Shown: piece after piece, positions 22,907-35,077 of the stretch
Numbering within the stretch: position 1 is the first letter of the stretch
Layout of the letters: the number at the start of each line of letters is the position of its first letter
NCBI GenBank assembly: GCA_961205875.1
Contig: OY540821.1
Coordinates: forward strand, 3,162,001 to 3,226,000
DNA: 64,000 bases
Reading direction: 5' to 3'
Source: Sialis fuliginosa
Lineage: Eukaryota; Arthropoda; Insecta; Megaloptera; Sialidae
The notes under the pieces: model-generated
Told to the model about the DNA's origin: nothing
Databases searched by the model: none
Seen by the model: only the letters and a program-made list of their open reading frames with translations
Translations under genes and position numbers: made by a program

Positions 22907-23445
22907 AGGCCTCTATAATGCCCTGCTAAGCACAAATGTGGTATCTGACAATTTTGTCAAAATTGAGTTAAGTACAAAATGGCATTATCTATATCTTCCT
23001 GCATCTTACTAGTGTTAAATATGGTATATATACTTGTTTTTTCTAATAAAAACCACCTTTTTGTTTTCGTTTAAGTAAAGAGTAGTTACAGTAAATTATT
23101 AAGTAAAGTAAAATAAAGTGAGTTTACAAATCTGTAAAATGTTAACTGCTTTCTTAATAGGCAATATCCATTCTATCACATTTATAATTCAAAAAACGAA
23201 TTCACCTGAAGAAATTACTTTAGATAAAAACTTTATTAATAATTGTTGTTAGCAAGTATTAAATGCATGGCAACAATTTAAAAATACAAACTGAATTTTC
23301 TCTACTTTCATCTAAATGCAGATACCATATTTGTACTTAGCAGGGCAGTATACACCACCCAATCTGCAGGGCCAATTTGTCTGCAGTACCCCCACTCTAC
23401 CTCTCGACAAATCGGTCCTGCATATTGGATGGTGTATAGAGGCCT
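22907..23445. mobile_element. F9 Harbinger-like element, 539 bp, TTA target
   Basis: Ends AGGCCTCTATA and TATAGAGGCCT are perfect inverses flanked by TTA on both sides (22904-22906, 23446-23448), typical of PIF/Harbinger insertion. Next to the left end lies CCCTGCTAAGCACAAATGTG, mirrored at 23319-23345. Between that mirror and the right end sits an extra palindromic block with CAATCTGCAGGGCC and GTACCCCCACTCTACCTC. The same block occurs at 34741-34929. No coding frame. Confidence 0.75.
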
Positions 23446-23448
23446 TTA

Positions 23449-24475
23449 GTTTAAAATAAATAGTTGTAAATTGTTGTTTATTTATTAATTTACTTGGGAT
23501 TGATTGCATTGATTTGAAAGAATATAATTTTCTAACTTTTGGGTATATTAAAAATGTTTTAACTTTGTTTTAATTTTTTTCGATGTTTTTTTGCATACTA
23601 ATTCTATATAAGGACTTATGCTTTTTAAGAGTGCAAGTCTTATCAAAATCGGTTCAATATTTTTCATATCAAGTCAGAACAAATTAAAAATTAAATAATA
23701 AATGAATTTTTTAACAAAAATATTAATTTATGTAAATTTCCCGGTCCGAGATACAGTTTTGGTTGAGAAACACTAGTCTACATGATTAATAATTCTACAA
23801 TAGTTTAACGTGTAGTTAATGTACAGGCATATTTAGTTAAATATGTATTAACACCGCTGACGAACCACTGGACTAACCGAATAATTGAGGTGAATAGTTA
23901 GCGATCACAAACTGGTATACCGCTGCATTACATATGTAACACTTTAGTAGGTATATGTGTGTTATATATATACAGGATGGCTCATAAGTTTCTTAGATTA
24001 CAGTAGCACCTCGCTATAACGGCGCTCTTAAATTTTATATTTGTACTTATTTATTTTTCAGTTAAAAATCATGTACTTTACGTTGGTACTAAATATACAG
24101 GTGTCAAAACTGTTCCGGTACTGTCGAATATTTCGAATGGTATATGCAGCATCGAAAAACAAAAAAACACCAAACTTGACCCCCACCAATGTCAAAAAAT
24201 ACGTAACTTTTGTTTGAAAATTCGGGGCAGATGGAGCTGTAATTGCTGTCCGAAAAGAAATTTTGTAATAGAAATTATCATTGAAATATTAACAAAGACG
24301 AGGCTTTGAGTAGAAAAGCATTATTGTCAATTGTCTGCAACTTGAAAAGTCTTTGAGGCAGTCTTAATATATTTAATGTTAATTCAAATCCGCCATTTTG
24401 TTTTTTTATTAAATATAAATGTCTAATTCTAGATAATACGTTAGAAGCAGGTATATAAAATGAAAATATATTTTT
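23449..24475. other. AT-rich DNA, no gene seen
   Basis: At 23971 there is TACAGGATGGCTCATAAGTT, a phrase like those at 31683, 48473 and 49174 that often begins insect repeats. No paired end was found. Confidence 0.4.
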
Positions 24476-25888
24476 AGGGTTCCGAAGAAACCCTATTAAC
24501 ATCGCTTTGTCGTCCGTCCGTATGTCCGTCCGTCCGTCCGTCCTTTTCACTCAAAGCTAAATAGCTCGTAAACTATATAAGCTAGAAACTTGAAATTTTT
24601 ACTGAACATGTAAAATGACACCCTCTAGTAAAATATGTACAAATTTATTGAATAAATAATTTTTCAGGGGAAGCAATAACGAGCTAAAGCTAGGTAAAAA
24701 AAATATTTTTTTTTATACCAAGGCATGTGGCACGTTAAAATGTATAACCAAACAAGCGGAATTTGACCCTTTTTTTATTTTTTTTCTAAATCAAAAATGG
24801 TGCCTGTAGGGGGCTTTAAAGCAAATCCAAAAAAACTAAAAAATTGTATATCAAGACGTGTGGCTCGTCAAAATGTACGTCTCAATTAGTAGAATATGCC
24901 CCTATTTTTTATTTTTTTTCTAACTCAAAAATGGCGCTTGTAGGGGGCTAAAAGCAGTATTTTATTTTGTCCCCCCCCCTCTAACTCTGTAACTACCGGC
25001 TCAAAAAATCTGAAAAAAATTTGGTAACGAGGTTTTGGAGGGACTACCAACGACAAATACTAAAGTCAACAATATAATTTTAAATTTTGGAATAATAGGG
25101 AGGGGTGTAAGAGAATTTAAAAATTTTATTTTCATATCTAGGCATGTGATATGTCAAAATGTACATCTCAATTCGTAGAACATGACCATATTTTTTATTT
25201 TTTTTCTAACTCAAAAATGGCACCTGTAGGGGGCTTAAAGCAGTGTTTTATTTTGTCTCCCCCCCCCCCCCCCCCTCTAGCTCTGTAACTACTGGCTCAA
25301 AAATTCTGAAAAAAATTTGGTAACGAGGCTTTGATGGGACTACCAACGACAAATACTAAAGTCAACAATATAATTTTAAATTTTGGAATAATAGGGAGGG
25401 GTGTAAGAGAATTAAAAATTTTTATTTTCATATCTAGGCATGTGATATGTCAAAATGTACATCTCAATTCGTAGAACATGACTATATTTTTTATTTTTTT
25501 TCTAACTCAAAAATGGCGCCTGTAGGGGGCTAAAAGCAGTGTTTTATTTTGTCCCCCCCTTCTCTATCTCTGTAACTACTGGCTCAAAAAATCTGAAAAA
25601 AATTTGGTAACGAGGCTTTGGTGGGACTACCAACGACAAATACTAAAGTCAACAATATAATTTTAAATTTTGGAATTATAGGGAGGGGCGTCATAAAATT
25701 TTTTTATATCTAAGCATATTTTATATCTGGTATGTCAAAATATAGATCTCAATTAGTAGAACTTGGACACTTTTTTATATTTAAACTTTAACTTAAAAAT
25801 GCACCTGTAAGTGGTTCCAAACAGTTCACGTAGTACGTACTTCGGAACCCTTATGGCATACACTCGTGTATGTCTTGCCCGAATTATT
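24476..25888 (+). repeat. F2 interspersed repeat, copy b, with expanded interior
   Basis: Starts AGGGTTCCGAAGAAACCCTA with a CCGTCC tract (24509-24543), then GACACCCTCTAGTAAAATAT, and ends CGTACTTCGGAACCCTTATG and TATGTCTTGCCCGAATTATT. It is about 1.41 kb against 0.77-0.81 kb for copies a and c, entirely because of extra internal units (24853-25712). Confidence 0.85.
24853..25712 (+). repeat. Tandem units of about 290 bp inside F2 copy b
   Basis: Units start near 24853, 25139 and 25437, with a partial start at 25713. Each has GGCATGTGATATGTCAAAAT (or a variant), CTAACTCAAAAATGGCGCCT, GTAGGGGGCT, a poly-C run, CTGTAACTACTGGCTCAAAA and GGGACTACCAACGACAAATA. Units 2 and 3 are nearly identical, indicating recent amplification by unequal exchange or slippage. 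The poly-C runs differ in length. Confidence 0.8.
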
Positions 25889-26137
25889 TTTGTTTCAAAT
25901 CACTACAAGTGGAGATGTGCCCCCCCCCCCCCTCCTCCATACCCCACTCACTATTTTTTTCAAGGAGTCTACTTTGACCTCAAAAAACACAAATAAAGTA
26001 TAATAAAATGCACTAAAAAAAATTTTTGTAATAAATAAAATAAAAACACATTAAAAGACTGAAAAGATTATATTTTATTTCGTTACGAAAAAAATCCTGA
26101 AAAAAGCTTAAAATTTTAGACGTCACATCGCAAAAAA

Positions 26138-26653
26138 GTAAAGGCACCAGTAAAGAACAAGTTTTCGGTTTTCTTGGAATAAATGGGCTAGTTTTTTGTA
26201 ATTCTCATGAACTCATGTTACTAATAAAACTATCTTTTTAATCGATTTAATCACCAAAGTCCGCAAATATAGTTTGTTTTTTAAATTATAATAATATATA
26301 ATGTTTTTTCTCCAGTAATGACAAAGGTAAAACCAGTAATTAGCAAGCAGTGATGGACACTTGCTATGATAAGTACTACGACACAAAAGATATAAAAGAA
26401 ATAATAGTCAAATTTGAAACAATTTAAAGCAGTTGCTATGATAATATAATAATTAATAAATAAATTATACTATTAATTAGTTTAAATGTACACCATTTTG
26501 ACACCTATTGGCCGATTATCACAAATCACGCTGTAAGACAGTTAAATGTACATATAAAGATTAATATTCAGAAATGGTAGTAATCAAATATCAACACATA
26601 ATTCGAATTCAATACATTTATTTAAAAAATTGTTAAGACTGGTGCCACTACCT
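26138..26653 (-). mobile_element. F4 MITE, copy 3
   Basis: Left edge AGTAAAGGCACCAGTAAAG is slightly eroded; right end CTGGTGCCACTACCT is followed by TA. Body parallels copy 2, including TTTAAATGTACACCATTTTG. Confidence 0.8.
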
Positions 26654-27088
26654 TACTGCCTTAGTATTTTTCGAGATCGAGATAAGATTGTCTTGACTCT
26701 CGTCTCGTGTGCAGCCCTAATATAAAAGCTAGAACACTTTTTTATTATTACATTCGTTAGTGTTAATAAAATAAAAGCACTTACTTATAATTACTGAGCA
26801 TTAAACCAGAAACAGTATCATCCGATTACCCCCAACACAACGTAGATGGTTTTATTCTGTGTGAGTTTTCTACCCCCCCCCCCCCCCCCCCACGTGGACT
26901 CCAGAGCTCTAGATGTTAAGTCTCCCGCAGTTCCGAAGACAAATTAATCCCTGGAAGATTTGTAATCCGGTTTGTGGGAACGGTTAGAAAATATACCGGA
27001 GTATTTTTATTTGCTCGTTCGAGTGTGTGGCGATTCTTCTGTATTGAACGTGTTTTTGTGTGTTAATGTCCGCATGATAAGATCCTAT
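26654..27088. other. Spacer with poly-C tract
   Basis: A poly-C run of about 20 at 26872-26891 is followed by GC-richer unique DNA (26891-27080). No exon recognised. CTCGTCTCGTGTGCAGCCCT at 26699 is a possible end of a hAT-like fragment. Confidence 0.4.
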
Positions 27089-29349
27089 TGAGACTGGGAT
27101 TTAAACAACGCGATTTTACCCGCGGTAATAACGTAAAAACTAGTTGTTTTCGCTTTTATGCACTTTTTATTGTAAAGAAATCAAATTTAATATTTCTTAT
27201 TCCGTTTATTTGAGACTGAAATTTAAACAACACGGTTTCACCCGCGGTAATAACGAAAAAACTAGTTGTTTTCGCTTTTATGCACTTTTTATTGTAGAAA
27301 AATCAAATGAAATATTTCTTATTCCGTTTATTTGAGACTGAAATTTAAACAACGCGGTTTCACCCGCGTTAATAACGAAAAACTAGTTGTTTTCGCTTTT
27401 ATGCACTTTTTATTGTAGAAAAATCAAATGAAATATTTCTTATTCCGTTTATTTGAGACTGAAATTTAACAACGCGGTTTCACCCGCGGTAATAACGAAA
27501 AACTAGTTGTTTTCGCTTTTATGCACTTTTTATTGTAGAAAAATCAATTGTTATATTTCTTATTCCGTTTATTTGAGACTGAAATTTAAACAACGCGGTT
27601 TCACCCGCGGTAATAACGAAAAACTAGTTGCTTTCGCTTTTATGCACTTTTTATTGTAGAAAAATCAATTGTAATATTTCTTATTACGTTTATTTGAGAC
27701 TGAAATTTAAACAACACGGTTTCACCCGCGGTAATAACGAAAAAACTAGTTGTTTTCGCTTTTATACACTTTTTATTGTAGAAAAATCAATTGTAATATT
27801 TCTTATTCCGTTTATTTGAGACTGAAATTTAAACAACACGGTTTCACTCGCGGTAATAACGGAAAAACTAGTTGTTTTCGCTTTTATGCACTTTTTATTG
27901 TAGAGAAATCAATTGTAATATTTCTTATTCCGTTTATTTGAGACTGAAATTTAAACAACGCGGTTTCACCCGCGGTAATAACGGAAAAACTAGTTGTTTT
28001 CGCTTTTATGCACTTTTTATTGTAGAGAAATCAAATGAAATATTTCTTATTCCGTTTATTTGAGACTGAAATTTAAACAACGCGGTTTCACCCGCGTTAA
28101 TAACGAAAAACTAGTTGTTTTCGCTTTTATGCACTTTTTATTGTAGAAAAATCAAATGAAATATTTCTTATTCCGTTTATTTGAGACTGAAATTTAACAA
28201 CGCGGTTTCACCCGCGGTAATAACGAAAAACTAGTTGTTTTCGCTTTTATGCACTTTTTATTGTAGAGAAATCAAATGAAATATTTCTTATTCCGTTTAT
28301 TTGAGACTGAAATTTAAACAACGCGGTTTCACCCGCGGTAATAACGGAAAAACTAGTTGTTTTCGCTTTTATGCACTTTTTATTGTAGAGAAATCAAATT
28401 TAATATTTCTTATTCCTCTTATTTGAGACTGAAATTCAAACAACGCGGTTTCGCCCGCGTTAATAACGTAAAAACTAGTTGTTTTCGCTTTTATGCACTT
28501 TTTATTGTAGAAAAATCAATTGTAATATTTCTTATTCCGTTTATTTGAGACTGAAATTTAAACAACGCGGTTTCGCCCGCGGTAATAACGGAAAAACTAG
28601 TTGTTTTCGCTTTTATGCACTTTTTATTGTAGAGAAATCAAATGAAATATTTCTTATTCCGTTTATTTGAGACTGAAATTTAAACAACGCGGTTTCACCC
28701 GCGGTAATAACGTAAAAACTAGTTGTTTTCGCTTTTATGCACTTTTTATTGTAGAGAAATCAAATTTAATATTTCTTATTCCTCTTATTTGAGACTGAAA
28801 TTCAAACAACGCGGTTTCGCCCGCGTTAATAACGGAAAAACTAGTTGTTTTCGCTTTTATGCACTTTTTATTGTAGAGAAATCAATTGTAATATTTCTTA
28901 TTCCGTTTATTTGAGACTGAAATTTAAACAACGCGGTTTCACCCGCGGTAATAACGGAAAAACTAGTTGTTTTCGCTTTTATGCACTTTTTATTGTAGAG
29001 AAATCAAATGAAATATTTCTTATTCCGTTTATTTGAGACTGAAATTTAAACAACGCGGTTTCACCCGCGGTAATAACGGAAAAACTAGTTGTTTTCGCTT
29101 TTATGCACTTTTTATTGTAGAGAAATCAAATTTAATATTTCTTATTCCGTTTATTTGAGACTGAAATTTAACAACGCGGTTTCACCCGCGGTAATAACGG
29201 AAAACTAGTTGTTTTCGCTTTTATGCACTTTTTATTGTAGAAAAATCAATTGTTATATTTCTTATTCCGTTTATTTGAGACTGAAATTTAAACAACGCGG
29301 TTTCACCCGCGGTAATAACGTAAAAACTAGTTGTTTTCGCTTTTATGCA
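27089..29349 (+). repeat. 122-bp minisatellite, about 18 units, with 366-bp higher-order repeats
   Basis: The 122-bp unit runs AACTAGTTGTTTTCGCTTTT, ATGCACTTTTTATTGTAGA, ATATTTCTTATTCCGTTTAT, TTGAGACTGAAATTTAAACA and CGCGGTTTCACCCGCGGTAA. It includes a 5-bp stem (CGCGG...CCGCG). Units differ at diagnostic sites after AATCAA (TTTAAT, TGTAAT, TGTTAT, TGAAAT), AGAAAA versus AGAGAA, and CCGCGG versus CCGCGT. Three-unit blocks repeat: the series starting at 28357 recurs at 28723. Because 122 is not a multiple of three, 63-codon frames recur across it; they are not genes. The unit resembles a Helitron 3' terminus. Confidence 0.95.
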
Positions 29350-30108
29350 TAAAAAATTAATTTTTTTAATACGTGCTTGGTCTCTAATATTCTTTAAGAT
29401 GATTATTTTTAATTATTTGTTTTTTATATATGTACATATAATATTAACACTAAAAAATGTTACAAAATTAAAAATTTTGTGTTTTGAGTATTAGGAAATT
29501 TTGTTAAAAATGACTTCAAATTTGGCCAATATACCAAACATCTCAATGAATAACTTTAAAATTTGCAAAACAATCATTTTTTTAATAAACTGCGGTGTAG
29601 TCATAAAAAAACGTTTAGTAAAAAAATACTTTTTTTTTTTAAATTTTTATATATGTATATATTTATTGGCCTCATTTTTAATATACAGCCAGAAAAATAC
29701 TATTGAATTTGTTGGGTAATTATGTATATTTTAATTTAATTTATTTAATTTGCACCCCATTCCAAAAACGATCATATATGATCTAAGAAATATGTATTTT
29801 TATTAAAAAAAAGTGTCAATTATAAATAAAAATACTTGAGGCAAGCGCCATTTGGTTGGTTGATGTGGGGGTTCGGGAAGGAATGGAAGCTAGAATAATA
29901 AATAAACTAATAAAGTATATTATAAAATTTTAAAGCTAATAAATTTAAAATTTCGAGAAATAAGGATTTTTTGAGATTATTTTGCGGACGGACAGACAGA
30001 CACACGGACAAAATAACTTCGCTAATAGAGTTTACATTTAACGGAACTTTAAATTATGTTTTTTTAATTTAAAACTATTCCCATCTCTAAAATATCTGTT
30101 TCTCAATA
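29350..30108. other. AT-rich DNA, no gene seen
   Basis: GACGGACAGACAGACACACG at 29987-30008 is a short tetranucleotide-type tract. Otherwise nothing recognised. Confidence 0.45.
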
Positions 30109-30560
30109 AGGTACTGGCACCAGTCTTGGATAATGTCCCAGTGTTCGACTTGTTTAATTAAATGTGCTAAATTAGAAATATTTGTTGATATTTGATAACT
30201 GCCATTACAAAATCATAATCTATAGACACTTAACTCGGTTTAATTTGATGACAATCAGCCAATGGGTGTCAAAATGGTGGACATTTAAACTAATTATTAG
30301 TGCAATCTTTGTATTTAAAATAATTATTATTATATTATTATTAGGTATCATTTGTTCCAAATTTTACGATTCTTTATTTTATATCTTTTCTGTCATACTA
30401 CTTATCATTTGGTAATCATTAGCAAGTGTCCATCACTGGGAGCCCATTGTTAGTTTTACTTTGTCCATTACTGGAGAAAAAACATGAAACAAACTATATT
30501 TTCGGACCTTATACCTTATATATCTTGCTCTTAAAGCGTCCAGGACTGGTGCTAGTACAT
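30109..30560 (+). mobile_element. F4 MITE, copy 4 (452 bp)
   Basis: Ends AGGTACTGGCACCAGTCTTGG-type on the left and CTGGTGCTAGTACAT on the right, each flanked by TA (30107-30108, 30561-30562). Landmarks are in forward order. Shorter than copy 2 in the AT-rich middle. Confidence 0.85.
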
Positions 30561-30562
30561 TA

Positions 30563-31122
30563 TCTGTATAGCAAGTATAAATTCATAATCTAATAAACTT
30601 TTATGTACCGTTAACATTTAAAGCTATCTCTTCTTTCCTTTTTTTAAAAAGGGAAACTGTATTTAATGAATATCCTTGTATTGTTGAAATCAGTGACAAA
30701 TAAAAAAAATACAGTAGAGCACTTGCAGGAGGTTGTACTGTATATATATAAAAACAGAATCGCGTGAATATGTTATAAGAACTTTGAATTTGTAAAGTTA
30801 ATACCTACCTACATTTTCAAATAAAACAAGTAATATATTTTAATCCGGTATCTGCTATAAATAACTCTGTACTCCGGATTTGTAAGTGCCCGGAATAATG
30901 TATGTATGAATCGTTATTTTTAGTCAATGGGAATTATAACATTGTAATGTTGGTATTACAATGTATTACAACTATATACATTTGAGAACATGTTAAATGT
31001 ATGTTATTTTTTAAGTGCCTAGATACATCTTTTTTAAATTTACAAAAAGAGCAGTGGTTCTCAAAAGGTGATACGTGATTTAATGTTTTGTTTCATCGCA
31101 GTATCCAAAAGATATAAGGAAG
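30563..31122. other. AT-rich DNA, no feature identified
   Basis: No exon or repeat boundary seen. Confidence 0.45.
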
Positions 31123-31123
31123 C

Positions 31124-31236
31124 CAAGGTAGCCTCAGTAGCTCGGCACGAGAGAGGTAAATACGTCATCTAGGGTGCCCAAATGTGGAGAGGGGGAATGA
31201 TGTGCCCAATCATAACAAATATAGCTTTGTAACCAG
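31124..31236 (+). repeat. F11 repeat fragment
   Basis: CAAGGTAGCCTCAGTAGCTC, GTCATCTAGGGTGCCCAAAT and TGTGCCCAATCATAAC.AAT appear in reverse complement at 41041-41155. Related phrases with TTGACCAATCAGC are at 40790, 40972 and 43282. The terminal AAGGTAG(C/T)CTCA is shared with the foldback at 46140-47904. Confidence 0.65.
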
Positions 31237-31370
31237 GGACTTGAACCTAAACCCGAACCGTAAACCCGAAAAACTCCGTATTTTTTATTAACCCGAACCG
31301 AACCGCTATATCTCAAAGTCAACGAACCTGAATCTGAACCCGAACCTTTTCATGGATACCCGGTAACCAT
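31230..31370. repeat. Diverged F10-like repeat
   Basis: ACCAGGGACTTGAACCTAAA followed by repeats of AACCCGAACCG resembles F10, with CCCGG near the right. Highly diverged; ends uncertain. Confidence 0.45.
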
Positions 31371-31502
31371 ATATTTTTAAAAGGTTCAATAAATTATTTT
31401 TTATATTTTAATATTTTCCTCCAATTATTTTAAAAATGTATTAATACTGGAAATTTGTTTAAATTTTATGAAATGATGTTACTTATCAAAACAACTATAC
31501 TG

Positions 31503-32713
31503 AAAGGACCCCGCAGTTTTTGATAGGGAAATGGCTTTCAGTCAATTTCTTTGAAACCAACTGGAAAATATTCTCTAAATCATCCCGATTAAAAGTCTCA
31601 ATGGTCGCAACCGCCTAAGTTCCCGAGGTCTCGCGCAAAGAGCTGTTTTGTACCTAATACTGCAATAAAAAAATCGATATAGTACAGGATGTCCCAAGTT
31701 CAATATTTCATTTATTATAACAAATAGAAGAAAACTTTAAATACAAAAGTTGTCAGGCTAGACAAGCAGCATATTTTTAAAATTGTTACATTTATATAAG
31801 GTGTCCCATAAGTGTGTTACAAATGAAAGTTATATTTTTATGACAACTAATTTTCTATTGTTTTTATTTTACAATTTTATATTTTTAATACTATCGCTAG
31901 TAGCTGGCGCTGACGGCACTACACATACCTTAACATGTTTTATAAAAACTTTATTATAATCCATAAACAATTTGCTAGAACTTGCAAACTTTAACAACAT
32001 AAAAATCTAGAAATTAAATAAACAAAACGATACATAAAAATTTATTTCTTTGTTCAAAATGTCCACTAGTTGTAAGTAACCTATCATTCAAATTAAACTT
32101 AATCTTCAAATAACTTTTTAACGACTGGATTTAGGTAGAACATAGTTTACAAAATGTGTTTAGAATTGAATAGGAAATTCGAAAATGTAAAAATATATAG
32201 GGTGTTCCATTTGATAAATTTGAAAAAAGTTTGGTTCAGTGTTTTGATATAGCCTGTACAAAGAATACAATTTTGTAATTGTTTGATGTATTATCGCAGT
32301 AATAGAGCATATGCCAAAACTATTTTCAGCAGAAAAGAAATTTTTTTTGTTGAAATTAGAAAATTACAAGGTGTTGAAAATAACCAAATTTTCTTACGAA
32401 AATAGTCATAATTTCTAAATTGCTCAGTATAATCCCACACACGTTTGAATTACAATATCCAGAAAAATGAATGCTTTTAGATTATCAATTAAAAAAGTAC
32501 ACTTTGTATTTAAAAAAATATAACTTTGATTTGTAACACACTTATGTAAATGTAACTATTTTAAAAATATGCAAAACAGCATTTTGCGCGAAACCTCGAT
32601 AACTTAGGCAACCATTGAGACTTTTAATCGGGATGATTTAGAGAATATTTTCCAGTTGGTTTCAAAGAGATTGACTGAAAGCCATTTCCCTATCAAAAAC
32701 TGCGGGGTCCTTT
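31503..32713. mobile_element. F7 inverted-repeat element, about 1.2 kb
   Basis: Left arm AAAGGACCCCGCAGTTTTTG, ATAGGGAAATGGCTTTCAGT and AATCATCCCGATTAAAAGTC is mirrored at the right (ends CTGCGGGGTCCTTT). The mirror goes on inside with CATATTTTTAAAAT.GTTACA and AAGTGTGTTACAAAT, after about 110 bp of extra sequence in the left arm (31663-31770). Arms are therefore about 230 bp. No target duplication is evident and nothing is coded. Confidence 0.8.
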
Positions 32714-34254
32714 ACATATTTTTCACTTTCTTTTTTAATTCTATAAGTGAATTACATTTCAATTTTCAAAAAAAATCTGAAAAATAGAAATATCAATCTT
32801 TAAAATGTAATTTTATTTTTGCCCTTTTTTCTAGCAATATTTTAATGGCTATTAATGATTTTTTCTTCTTCAGAAAAATACGTATATGGCGGACTACAAA
32901 AGTGCCAATATTTCCAAAGTTTGAAGATACGTTATTTTGAAACTTTATATCATTGTATTCAGAATACTACACTCTGTTGATTTATGGAAGAAAAACTAAT
33001 AATTTTTGAAAAAAATTGAGGGGTGTCCATTGTACCCCCCAAATAGGCTAGGGGAAAATTTTGGGGTCTAGGGGAAATTCGGATTTGGATTCATCAGCTC
33101 AAAATCCATAAGGGTAGCCTATTCACATGTAAAGTTCAGACCATTTTTTTTATTTTGTGGGCCTGTTATTTTAATTAATTTTAATTAATTTAATTCAATG
33201 ATCTAACCTCGAGAAAAACTATATATAAATTACAGATTAAATTTATATCCTCGAGTAACACCGGGTCTAATACGCTATATAGTTATAAATAAAACAACAA
33301 TATCTGAGAAAATTGAATCTTTATATAAAATGAATAAAAATGTATCTTACTTCCTTTACAATGTAATCATTTCTGTAATAATAACACACGAGTGGCCATG
33401 AGAAACAAAAGGAACTGGCTGCATTTTGCGACGAGAACTGCATATAAAACAAACTCTATATCCAGAATGCGTTGTCAGGAGATATAAGTATATATATTTT
33501 TATATCTGCTATATAAAATAAAATTTGATGATATCAATGTAACAAGAATACAATGATATGTGAAATACGACGACGGGCATTTTCTTTATTTAATTTTCTA
33601 TCGTGTTTTACGGCGTGTGAAAATTAGAACATTGTGTTGGATTTCATCATAAAATAGATATGTATACTCTATTTCATTTAAGAATGCAGTGGTTGCCGGA
33701 TTTTGACGGTACGAATCGTGCATTTAACCGTCAAAAACCACCATTTGGTCATATTGTTACTATACAATATGACCAAATTAAGATTAATTTCGAGTGGATA
33801 ATGTCTTAATTTTTTACAATTTCAAGTAATTTTAATTTCTAGTCACAAAATCGAAACAATTCGTTTTTATTATACATTTCAATAGAAATTTCTCATTAAT
33901 TACATAAGAATGACTTTCGAAAATTCGCCCCCTCCCCCCCCCCTCTCCTAAGGATCTGTAAATATAAATTGATTTAAAAAAATTGAATTATTGTAAGTAC
34001 ATGAAAAATTAATTTCAGCTATGATAATTAATTAGAAAAAAAATCCTAAAATAAGTAACGTTTTGAATCCACCCCCCTCCCCTACTGTAAGGATTCCAAA
34101 GGTTTGAAAGATCCCCTTCTTTTATATAATTAAGGAACGCCTCTTATTTAATAAAAAAATTATTTATTAAATTAATTTATTTTTTAATACCTACATACAT
34201 ATTTTTATAAGAAAATATACTAAACTTTCTTAGGCTTTATAACATAATAGTTAT
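32714..34254. other. No gene; one perfect small hairpin
   Basis: At 33744-33777 TTTGGTCATATTG and CAATATGACCAAA form a perfect 13-bp stem with an 8-base loop; TTTTGACGGT and ACCGTCAAAA frame a second stem just before it (33700-33736). The rest is AT-rich with poly-C runs. No exon recognised. Confidence 0.5.
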
Positions 34255-35070
34255 AAAATTTCGAATATTTCCAATCTGATTAGCACCAAAATTAATAGGT
34301 CTGGAGTACTCACTAAGACAAACATTTTCCCCAAATATAATTCAAATCACTGCATTTTTACAGTAGTTATCGTGAACGAAAAAAAATACTACATTTAGAC
34401 ATACAAACACACGAACAGGCGCCATGCGAAAATTAACTTTTCTTTACGTTTTGAAGGTAGTACAATCAGAATCTGCTCTTATCTCGAACACGATTTTTCG
34501 ACGGTATTAGAATACTACTATTTCCTTCGGAACATAGAAGTAAAATATTCGTACGGAGAACCATACATGACTTCCATGTTGTTTCTATCTTTTTATAATA
34601 TTTTTAAATATATGAATATTTTCGTAATACATAAAAAACATATACTTACGACGGTTACACCAGTTATTACCATATGTATATAAATATTAGTTTTCTAATG
34701 TCCTAATGTCAAAAACATAATACACATTCGTAGAACAACTCAATCTGCAGGGCCGATTTGTCAGGATGTAGAGTGGGGGTACTGCAGATTGGGTCGTGAA
34801 TAGGCAAATCGGGCCGACTATTCGCGGAATAATTGGCTTGATTTGCCTATACACGACCTAATCTGCAGTACCCCCACTCTACCTCCCGACAAATGGGCCG
34901 TGCAGAATGGGTGGTGTAAAGAGGCCTTAATTTGACAATTCGAATTTAGTTGCATTTGTTTCCAAAGCAACATGACAGCCACCATACGAAAATTAACTTT
35001 TCTTTACGTTTTGAAGTCAGTACAATCAGAGTCTGTCATTATCTCGGACACGATTTTTCGACGGTATTAC
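34255..35070 (-). repeat. F8 and its 300-bp companion, reverse orientation, split by F9
   Basis: 34255-34545 matches 11530-11790 in reverse. 34546-34740 plus 34930-34985 matches the 13586-13900 unit in reverse, and 34986-35070 is F8 again (CTTTACGTTTTGAAGTCAGT, CACGATTTTTCGACGGTATT). The F9 block at 34741-34929 interrupts between AACAACT and AATTTGAC, which are contiguous in the reference unit. Confidence 0.75.
34741..34929. mobile_element. F9 Harbinger-like fragment, palindromic
   Basis: Left part CAATCTGCAGGGCCGATTTG and right part CAAATGGGCCGTGCAG..TGGG are inverse to each other, as are GTAGAGTGGGGGTACTGCAG and CTGCAGTACCCCCACTCTAC. The right end reads GGTGTAAAGAGGCCT followed by TAA. The left AGGCCT end is missing. 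It matches the block inside 22907-23445. Confidence 0.75.
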
Positions 35071-35077
35071 TTATAAA

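Noticed and set aside
20007-26718. GGGATGCATATCGAGACGAG and the inverse-like CTCGTCTCGTGTGCAGCCCT as ends of one element
   Set aside because: They are 6.7 kb apart with the tomosyn exon and several intact elements between; they are more likely separate fragments.
27144-29036. Series of 63-codon open frames with nearly the same peptide
   Set aside because: They come from the 122-bp minisatellite, whose period is not a multiple of three; no start context or splice pattern supports translation.
27089-29349. CRISPR-like regular repetition
   Set aside because: The whole 122-bp unit repeats with no variable spacers, and the context is eukaryotic.
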